The notes beneath the pieces were generated by a model. That model did not search any database. It had not been told where the DNA came from and worked only from the letters and a program-made list of their open reading frames with translations. This document shows, one piece after another, positions 1 through 7,238 of a stretch of 7,238 bases of DNA. Origin of the DNA: CAZQFV01 sp964592645 (lineage in GTDB: Bacteria > Chloroflexota > Chloroflexia > DTKN01). The stretch's first letter is position 1, and each line of letters starts with the position of its first letter. The position numbers and the translations under genes were made by a program. The stretch covers positions 1 to 7,238 of the forward strand of contig CAZQFV010000041.1 in the NCBI GenBank assembly GCA_964592645.1, in the 5' to 3' direction.

Positions 1-28
1 GGCGCGCAATGCGCAACCGTCTGGTCCG

Positions 29-43
29 TGAAAACGCTTTTCA
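29..43. promoter_or_regulatory. short AT-rich palindrome upstream of the plus-strand pair, possible operator
   Basis: The sequence TGAAAACGCTTTTCA is a perfect inverted repeat with 6-bp arms and a 3-nt centre. It is AT-rich in an otherwise very GC-rich window and lies 63 nt upstream of the first start codon. It could be an operator or a weak hairpin at the end of an upstream transcript, but no T-tract follows it. I see no convincing -35/-10 pair in bases 1-105. Function is not established. Confidence 0.25.
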
Positions 44-94
44 GACACGCTCTCAATAGACGATTGTAAGTTGTGTCCCAGCGGTTGTTGTCTG

Positions 95-101
95 AGGAGG
101 G
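95..101 (+). promoter_or_regulatory. ribosome binding site of the 89-aa gene
   Basis: AGGAGGG lies 4 nt before the ATG at 106 (5 nt if AGGAGG is counted). This decides the start at 106 over an in-frame GTG at 73, which has no such site. The same AGGAGG-with-short-spacer pattern precedes the next gene and lon. Confidence 0.75.
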
Positions 102-105
102 TTTC

Positions 106-375
106 ATGTCCCATTATCTGATCCGCCGCCTTCGCCTGGCCCACTGCGCGCGGGGGCCGCAGTGGTGCGAAAAGTGCCGCGAGATGGATCGCCAGGTCCC
201 CGCGCTGCTGGACATTGATCCGCCGAACTATGGCCTGCTGGCCCGGCGGACGATCGAGGTGGAGTGGGAGGGCGCCCGGGTTTGGCGCGAGTTCGACGTC
301 GTGCGCACCTTTGAGACGGAGGAGGAGGCGCGGGCCCACGCCGCGCAGCACGGCATCGACGATGTGGAGCTGTAG
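106..375 (+). CDS. hypothetical 89-aa protein with a His-Cys / CxxC cluster
   Basis: I do not recognise this protein. It has 89 residues, with no signal peptide and no membrane segment. Near the N-terminus H13 and C14 are followed by C21 and C24 (CxxC), a spacing that could bind a metal or form a small redox or zinc site; this is inference, since only one Cys pair is in standard CxxC spacing. The middle (about 49-69) looks like beta-strand segments rich in Glu, Trp, Arg and Val. The end is a helix-like EEEARAHAAQHGI stretch followed by acidic residues DDVEL. The ATG at 106 has a good AGGAGG site, and the stop TAG is embedded in the ribosome binding site of the aldo/keto reductase 9 nt downstream, so the two genes are probably co-transcribed and perhaps translationally coupled. 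Codon use is GC-rich like its neighbours. A small cytoplasmic accessory protein is possible; no function can be assigned. Confidence 0.72.
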   Translation: MSHYLIRRLRLAHCARGPQWCEKCREMDRQVPALLDIDPPNYGLLARRTIEVEWEGARVWREFDVVRTFETEEEARAHAAQHGIDDVEL

Positions 376-379
376 GAGG
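374..379 (+). promoter_or_regulatory. ribosome binding site of the aldo/keto reductase, overlapping the preceding stop
   Basis: AGGAGG begins at the second base of the upstream gene's TAG stop and ends 5 nt before the ATG at 385. A ribosome terminating on the small gene would sit on this site, which favours coupled translation of the pair. Confidence 0.7.
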
Positions 380-384
380 GCACA

Positions 385-1320
385 ATGGAATATCGCCAGT
401 TGGGCAGCAGCGGCCTGCGGGTCTCGGCCATCGGCCTGGGCACGAACCGCTTCGGCGCCGATACGGTGCCCCAGGAGGCCGTGGACCGCATCGTCGGCAC
501 GGCGCTGGAGCTAGGGATCAACCTGGTCGACACCGCCGACATCTACACCGCGGGCCGCTCGGAGGAGACGCTGGGCCAGGCCCTCCAGGGGCGCTGGGAC
601 CGGGTGGTGCTGGCCACCAAGTTCGTGATGAAGGTGGGCGAGGGGCCGAACGATTACGGCGCCTCGCGCTACCACATGCAGAACGCCCTGGAGGCCAGCC
701 TGCGCCGGCTGCGCAACGACCACGTGGACCTGTACTATGTGCACCGCTGGGACGAGGACACGCCGATCGAGGAGACGCTGCGCGCCCTGGACGACGCCGT
801 GCGCGCCGGCAAGGTGCGCTACGTGGGGGCCTCGCAGTTTGCCGCCTGGCAGTTGGCTCGGGCCAACCTGCTGGCCGAGGTGCACGGCTGGAGCCCCTTT
901 GTGGTGTTGCAGGCGCACTACCACATGCTGGAGCGCGACGCCGAGCGCGAGCTTCTGCCCTGCTGCCGGGCCTGTCGGGTGGGCTTTGTGCCCTACTTCC
1001 CCCTGGCCGGCGGCTTCCTCACCGGCAAGTACCGGCGCGGGGAGGCGGCCCCGCCCGGCTCCCGCGGCGAGAGCAGCAGCTATGTGCAGGGCTACATGAC
1101 CGCGGCCAATTACGACCGCCTGGAAAAGCTCTCCGCATGGGCCGCGGCCCGCGGCCGGCTGCTCAACGAGTTGGCCGAGGCCTGGCTCCTGGCCCACCAC
1201 GAGGTCTGCTCGGTTATCTCCGGCGCCACCAGCCCGGAGCAGGTGACGGCTAACGCCCGCGCCGCCGATTGGCGCCTCACGGCGGAGGAACTGGCCGAGG
1301 TCAACACCATCCTGGCATGA
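385..1320 (+). CDS. aldo/keto reductase family oxidoreductase
   Basis: Complete 311-residue protein of the aldo/keto reductase superfamily, a TIM-barrel NAD(P)H-dependent enzyme family that reduces aldehydes and ketones, normally cytoplasmic. The family catalytic tetrad is visible in order: D49 and Y54 in VDTADIY, K79 in LATKF and H120 in LYYVHRWD. Other family hallmarks are IGLGTNRFG near residue 17, GKVRYVGAS (142-150), the FPLAGGFLTGKY segment (205-216) and, near the end, VISGATSPEQVTAN (277-290), the usual cofactor-binding region. Length matches the family of about 300-340 residues. The subgroup resembles general stress / Tas / voltage-gated K-channel-beta-like reductases with open substrate range, so the physiological substrate cannot be predicted. 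It lies 9 nt after the 89-aa gene and ends just before a strong hairpin facing a convergent kinase gene. No truncation or missing catalytic residue is seen. Confidence 0.95.
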   Translation: MEYRQLGSSGLRVSAIGLGTNRFGADTVPQEAVDRIVGTALELGINLVDTADIYTAGRSEETLGQALQGRWDRVVLATKFVMKVGEGPNDYGASRYHMQNALEASLRRLRNDHVDLYYVHRWDEDTPIEETLRALDDAVRAGKVRYVGASQFAAWQLARANLLAEVHGWSPFVVLQAHYHMLERDAERELLPCCRACRVGFVPYFPLAGGFLTGKYRRGEAAPPGSRGESSSYVQGYMTAANYDRLEKLSAWAAARGRLLNELAEAWLLAHHEVCSVISGATSPEQVTANARAADWRLTAEELAEVNTILA

Positions 1321-1323
1321 ATG

Positions 1324-1354
1324 GGGAGTGCCGAAGCAAGGCTTCGGCACTCCC
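1324..1354. terminator. strong hairpin between convergent genes, likely bidirectional terminator
   Basis: The arms 1324-1337 (GGGAGTGCCGAAGC) and 1341-1354 (GCTTCGGCACTCCC) are exactly complementary over 14 bp with a 3-nt loop AAG; 1323 with 1355 (G-T) and 1322 with 1356 (T-A) extend the stem. It begins 3 nt after the reductase stop (1320), and its right end shares base 1354 with the TAG stop of the convergent histidine kinase. It is symmetric, so it can fold in transcripts from either direction. Neither side has the T-tract of a classical intrinsic terminator, so it may instead be an RNA-stabilising end hairpin or one copy of a dispersed palindromic repeat. Confidence 0.65.
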
Positions 1355-3142
1355 TAGTCAGCCTCGCCTACCGGCAGGGTCACGGTAAAGGTGCTACCCT
1401 GGCCGGCCGCGCTCTGCACCGCGATGCGCCCGCCGTGCTGCTCGACGATGGAGCGGACAATGGCCAGCCCCAGGCCGGTGCCGGGGATGCCTTCGGTCTC
1501 GGGGGTGCGCACGCGGTAGAACTTTTGGAAGAGCTGCTCCTGGTCCTTGGGGGCAATGCCGACCCCGGTGTCGGAGACGCGGAGGAGCAGGTTGCCCCCC
1601 TGGCGGTTCAGGCGTACCCAGACCTGGCCGCCGGAGGGAGTGTACTTGATGGCATTGTCCACCAGGTTGGTCACCACCTGCCGCAGCCGGCCGGCGTTGC
1701 CCACCACGGGCGGCAGGCCGGCCTCGATCTCGAGGTCCAGGTTCTGCCCCTTTCCTTTGGCGCTACCGAGCTGCGCATCCACCACCTCGCGGACGATCTC
1801 CTCCAGCAGGCAGGGCCCCTTGGGCATGTCGATCCCGGCCTCGATCTTGCCCAGGTCGAGCAGGTCGTTGATCAGCTCGTTCATCTGAGACACGGCCCGA
1901 CGGATCTTGCCCACCGCCTCCACCTGCTCCTCCGTCATCGTTCCCAGGATCGGCAACAGGTCGGCGAAGCCGCGCACCGCCGTCAGCGGAGAACGCAGGT
2001 CGTGCGAGACGGTGGACACGAACTCGCTCTTCATCCGGTCGAGCTCTTTCAAATAGGTGATATCCTGCATCACGGCCACCCAGCCAACGCCCTTGACCGG
2101 GGAGACGCTGCAGTAGCGCACACGCCCGTCGGGAGAGGTCAGCTCGCCGGTGACCGCCTCCTGGCGCTCCAGGGCCTGGCTGAAGAGGCGGTCCAGGCCC
2201 GGGTGGGCAAGGCCCTGGTCCATGGGGAGGCCGACTACCTCGGGTGCCAGGGCGTGAAAGGCGCGTTCCGCAGCCCCGTTCAGCAGCAGGATGTTGCCGC
2301 AGGTGTCCAAGGCCACGACGACATCGGTGGTCCCTTCGAGGATGGCAGCCAGTTTCCGCCGCTCGCTCTCGGCGGCCGTGTAGAGGTCGGCGTTCTCCAG
2401 GCAGACGGCGGCCTGTTGGGCCAGCTCTTGGAGCAGGGCCAGGTGGCCCTCGCTGAACTGAAAGGGCAGCGGGTGGGTGAGCACCAGGAGGCCCAGGACA
2501 CGCTCCCGCCGCAGGAAGGGCACGGCCACCGCCGAGCGCGATGGCTCCTCGTCCTCGGGAAAGTTCAGCCAGCGGGCATCCTGGTCCGTATCGAAGATGA
2601 CCGTCCCCTGGCGGCTGTTGACGACCCACGCCGCCAACCCCTTGCTCAGGATGCGGTCCAACCGCGACCCGGCGGCGTCCACGCGGCATAGGAACTTGTC
2701 GCGCAGGCGCCCCTGCTCGTCCAACAGCAGGATGCTCCCCCAGCGGGCCCCGGTGACGTGGAGCGCCCGGCCCAGGATATGGTCCAGGACCTGGCGGGGT
2801 TCCAGGGAGTTGGTCAGGTCGGTCAGCGACTGGCGCAGGAACTCGGACTGGTCGCGGCGGGTGGTCAACTCGTCGGTGGAGCGCCGGAGCTCCTGGGTCA
2901 GCTCAAAGACCTGCTCGCGGGCCTGTTCGAACTCGATCTCCCGTTCGCGCAGTTCGCGGCCCCAGTTGCGGGAGGGGACGCGCGCCAGGCGCAGCATGGC
3001 CAGGGTAAAGGCGCCGGCGCTAGCCAGCGCGACGATGCTCAGGGGGACGAGCCCACGGAGCCCCCAGTTGCCCAGCGCGGCCAGCAGGGTCAGGCCGAGA
3101 AAGACCAGGAGAAAGATCACGCAGACGAAAAAGAGGCCCCGG

Positions 3143-3162
<20 letters not shown>
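1354..3162 (-). CDS. membrane-bound GAF-PAS sensor histidine kinase
   Basis: A 602-residue hybrid-free sensor kinase of a two-component system. Two hydrophobic segments (about 9-31 and 37-59) with almost no loop between them anchor it in the membrane, leaving little extracytoplasmic sensor. A charged coiled-coil (about 66-112) leads to a GAF domain (about 118-258) and a PAS domain (about 270-373), so sensing is probably cytoplasmic or within the membrane. The transmitter follows: the phospho-acceptor H387 in SHDLRSPL, the N box NLVDNAIKYT (499-508), G1 box DTGVGI (531-536), F box around F548 and G2 box GTGLGL (561-566). All boxes are intact. I chose the ATG at 3162 because MPTWLSDRG leads directly into the first membrane helix and AAGGA lies 7 nt upstream. 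The longer frame to 3315 merely reads Lon-coding sequence in another frame. The gene overlaps the end of lon by 20 nt. No response regulator is in the window, so its partner and signal are unknown. No conserved chromophore-binding Cys is obvious in the GAF domain. Confidence 0.94.
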
Positions 3163-5776
<2,614 letters not shown>

Positions 5777-5780
5777 CCGT

Positions 5781-5786
5781 CCTCCT
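5781..5786 (-). promoter_or_regulatory. ribosome binding site deciding the lon start
   Basis: AGGAGG on the minus strand stands 4 nt before the ATG at 5776. The competing ATG at 5809 has no purine-rich site at the right distance but shares ATGA with the hsp20 stop. The match to the AGGAGG sites of the two plus-strand genes favours 5776. Confidence 0.6.
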
Positions 5787-5805
5787 GCGCGGTATGGGTT
5801 GGGGA

Positions 5806-6267
5806 TCATTCGTCGTGGACGGCGATTTCCACGCGCCGCCCGGACTCTTCATGGTCGCGGGAGCGGCGGGGCAGGTGGATCTCCAGGAAACCATCCTCGT
5901 AGCTGGCGGTTGCGGCGGCCTCGTCTACGGGCCACGGCAAAAAGATCTGTAGGCAGAAGTGTCCATAGTTCACGCCCATCTGGAAGTAGGAGATGCGCTC
6001 CAGGGGGCGGTTGTCGGGCCGGAACCCGGACACCAGCAGCATCTTGTCGTCCAGGACGACATCGATATCCTGCTCCCGCATGCCGGCCAGCTCGATCTTG
6101 ACCACCAGGTCGGTGGCCGTCTCAAAGACATCGGTCGGCGGGCGCCAGGTGTCCTGGGCGCAGAGCAGCCCCGAGGGGTGGCGGCCCCACATGTCGCTGA
6201 AGAGCCGCTCCATCTCGCGCTGCACGAGGTCCAGGTCCTGGTACAGATCGCTGCGTCTGATGCGCAT
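5806..6267 (-). CDS. hsp20: Hsp20/alpha-crystallin family small heat-shock protein
   Basis: A 153-residue ATP-independent holding chaperone that binds unfolding proteins in the cytoplasm and keeps them soluble for refolding or degradation. A short amphipathic N-terminal helix (DLDLVQREMERLFSDMW, 11-27) is followed by the alpha-crystallin domain (about 43-135). That domain opens with PPTDVFETATDLVVKIELAG, continues with the VLDDKMLLVSGFR strands, and ends with the hallmark A-x-Y-x-x-G-x-L form ASYEDGFLEIHLP (121-133). The C-terminal tail contains VEI (146-148), matching the I/V-x-I/V motif that docks on neighbouring subunits during oligomer assembly. Length is typical for bacterial members (140-160). 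The ATG at 6267 has GGAGG 6 nt upstream. It lies 33 nt after the propeller gene and directly before lon, so it would pass clients to the protease made from the same transcript; that link is inferred from position. No CIRCE or HAIR heat-shock operator is seen in the short upstream gap. Confidence 0.94.
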   Translation of the reverse strand: MRIRRSDLYQDLDLVQREMERLFSDMWGRHPSGLLCAQDTWRPPTDVFETATDLVVKIELAGMREQDIDVVLDDKMLLVSGFRPDNRPLERISYFQMGVNYGHFCLQIFLPWPVDEAAATASYEDGFLEIHLPRRSRDHEESGRRVEIAVHDE

Positions 6268-6273
6268 CGCACG

Positions 6274-6278
6274 CCTCC
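6274..6278 (-). promoter_or_regulatory. ribosome binding site of hsp20
   Basis: GGAGG on the minus strand, 6 nt before the ATG at 6267. A small inverted repeat (6280-6296) ends one base upstream of it. Confidence 0.65.
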
Positions 6279-6279
6279 A

Positions 6280-6296
6280 TGCACCACGTGGGTGCA
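6280..6296. promoter_or_regulatory. 17-bp inverted repeat between the propeller gene and hsp20
   Basis: TGCACC and GGTGCA arms of 6 bp flank a 5-nt centre, in the 33-nt gap immediately before the hsp20 ribosome binding site. In RNA it would be a small stem next to, but not covering, the GGAGG. It could be an operator half-site pair, a weak processing hairpin, or chance. It does not match the CIRCE or HAIR consensus. Confidence 0.25.
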
Positions 6297-6300
6297 GGGT

Positions 6301-7238
6301 TCAGGGCTGGGGCTTCCAGGCCGGCCGGCGGCAGTCGGCCGGACCGGCCACGAGCTTGCCGGTGGCAGTGTTCAGGAAATAGATCTGCGGGGGTTCGCCC
6401 GGCGCTTGCCGGGAGAAGGCCAGCCATATTCCATCGGGCGACCAGGAAGGCCGCTCCAGCAGCACCGGCTGCTCCACGAGCAGTTGCACGTTTTCCCCGG
6501 AGGAGTCCATCCGATAGAGCAGGAACTCGCCGCTGCGGTTGGAGAGAAAGGCGATCTCCCCCGCCGTGGGCGACCAGGAGGGGAAGATGTCCTCGCCGGG
6601 ATCGTTGGTCAGGCGGAGGCGCTCGCCGGTGATCAGGTCCAGGCGGACGATCTCGGTGTTGGTCAGCCCCTCGCCCTTGGCCCCAAAGGCCAGGTAGCGG
6701 CTGTCGTTGGACCAGCAGGGGGCCCACTCGTCGATCTTGCTGGAGGTAGCGTTGCGGATGGCCCCGCCGGTCGCGGGAATGAGATAGATCTCGCGTTTCC
6801 CCTGCGGCCCGTCGGCGAAGGCAATCTGCAGACCGTCGGCCGACCATGCCGGGTCCGATTTCTCGTCGTTGGAGTCGGTCAGCCGCTGCAGCCCGGCCCC
6901 CGTGGGAAAGATGGTAAAGAGGTTGGGCCGGCCGGCCTCGGCGATGATGATGGCGATCTGGCTGCCCGACGGCGCCCAGGAGAGCAGGCTGACGACGGGG
7001 TGGTTGGGCAACCCGGGCCAGAGGAGCGGTCCGTGCTGGCCCCATTTCCAGGAGGTCAGGTTTCCGCCCTGGCCGTCGATGTCCACGCCGCACAGGAGGG
7101 CCAGGTCGGCCGTGACGGGCTCCTCCGGCAGCGGGGTGGGGGTGGGCGGGGCGAGGGTGGGCGAGGGGGGGCTGGTGGTGGGGAGAGCGGTGGGAATGGT
7201 CGGCCGGGGCGAGGGCGTGGCCGTGGGCGGTGGGGCGC
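6301..7238 (-). CDS. TolB-like PD40 beta-propeller protein with Pro/Thr-rich linker, 5' end outside window
   Basis: Partial gene: the frame stays open to the right edge, so the N-terminus is missing; 311 residues plus TGA are visible. Visible residues 1-40 are a linker with 17 Pro and 9 Thr (for example TPTPLPEEP), of the kind that tethers domains outside the membrane. Next come five regularly spaced PD40/WD40-like blades marked by WAPSGSQIAI (W87), WSADGLQIAF (W131), WSNDSRYLAF (W175), WSPTAGEIAF (W221) and WSPDGIWLAF (W265), spaced 44-46 residues apart. A final PAWKPQP ends the fold. This is the TolB-type six-bladed propeller repeat, usually a binding scaffold in the periplasm or outside the cell. 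The GTG at 7086 is not the start, because the linker continues upstream in frame. What precedes the linker (signal peptide or lipobox, membrane helix, or a kinase or other domain) cannot be seen. It lies 33 nt upstream of hsp20 on the same strand and may be the first gene of that operon, but a functional link is not evident. Confidence 0.88.
   Translation of the reverse strand, partial: APPPTATPSPRPTIPTALPTTSPPSPTLAPPTPTPLPEEPVTADLALLCGVDIDGQGGNLTSWKWGQHGPLLWPGLPNHPVVSLLSWAPSGSQIAIIIAEAGRPNLFTIFPTGAGLQRLTDSNDEKSDPAWSADGLQIAFADGPQGKREIYLIPATGGAIRNATSSKIDEWAPCWSNDSRYLAFGAKGEGLTNTEIVRLDLITGERLRLTNDPGEDIFPSWSPTAGEIAFLSNRSGEFLLYRMDSSGENVQLLVEQPVLLERPSWSPDGIWLAFSRQAPGEPPQIYFLNTATGKLVAGPADCRRPAWKPQP
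7133..7171 (+). other. G-quadruplex-capable G-tract cluster on the template strand of the propeller gene
   Basis: The plus strand has seven runs of at least three G: 7133-7136, 7138-7142, 7144-7146, 7148-7151, 7155-7157, 7159-7161 and 7165-7171. The loops between them are 1, 1, 1, 3, 1 and 3 nt. This fits the strict G3+N1-7 quadruplex pattern with unusually short loops. On the coding strand it is the CCC/CCG/ACC run encoding the Pro/Thr linker, so it may simply follow from codon choice. Folding is predicted, not shown. Confidence 0.55.

Noticed and set aside
73..105. A GTG start at 73 for the first small gene.
   Set aside because: The extra residues are encoded by the leader containing the AGGAGG site itself; the ATG at 106 is correctly spaced from it.
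511..1350. A 279-codon minus-strand open frame opposite the reductase.
   Set aside because: It is a shadow of the aldo/keto reductase, whose catalytic tetrad is complete on the plus strand.
1321..2691. A 456-codon plus-strand open frame after the reductase.
   Set aside because: It is antisense to the histidine kinase transmitter, PAS and GAF regions. It begins inside the hairpin region and has no family-like sequence.
6268..6300. A CIRCE or HAIR heat-shock operator before hsp20.
   Set aside because: The gap does not contain the TTAGCACTC-N9-GAGTGCTAA or CTTGAGT-N7-ACTCAAG patterns, even allowing a few mismatches by eye.

Overview
This GC-rich window (no tools were run; GC is estimated by eye as well above 60%) carries six protein genes packed with almost no intergenic space. 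It looks bacterial, most plausibly a Chloroflexota or similar GC-rich, possibly thermophilic lineage. That placement is inference from three traits: a Pro/Thr-rich linker ahead of a TolB-like propeller, a small heat-shock protein next to LonA, and a membrane-bound GAF-PAS histidine kinase. No rRNA, tRNA, CRISPR array, insertion sequence or phage gene was found.

Left part (1-1320, plus strand): a two-gene unit. A short upstream region is followed by an 89-residue protein of unknown function with an H-C...C-x2-C cluster (106-375). Nine bases later comes a complete aldo/keto reductase (385-1320), whose ribosome binding site overlaps the stop codon of the small gene. A strong 14-bp hairpin at 1324-1354 separates this unit from the convergent minus-strand genes and touches the stop codon of the last of them.

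Right part (1354-7238, minus strand): a four-gene co-directional block, read right to left. It starts with the 3' part of a gene for a TolB/PD40 beta-propeller protein with a Pro/Thr-rich linker (6301-7238, running off the right edge). Then come an Hsp20 small heat-shock chaperone (5806-6267), an ATP-dependent LonA protease (3143-5776) and a two-transmembrane GAF-PAS sensor histidine kinase (1354-3162). Spacings are 33 nt, 29 nt (or a 4-nt overlap, depending on the lon start) and a 20-nt overlap, so co-transcription is likely. A coherent reading is a proteostasis operon: Hsp20 holds unfolding proteins, Lon degrades them, and a translationally coupled kinase senses an undetermined signal. No response regulator is in view.

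All recognised genes belong to known families, and I see no clearly new molecular system. The most unusual points are a roughly 30-residue extra linker in Lon built partly from a degenerate octanucleotide repeat, the lon/kinase gene overlap, the dense G-quadruplex-capable tract on the template strand of the propeller gene, the perfect convergent hairpin, and the unknown small Cys-containing protein paired with the reductase.
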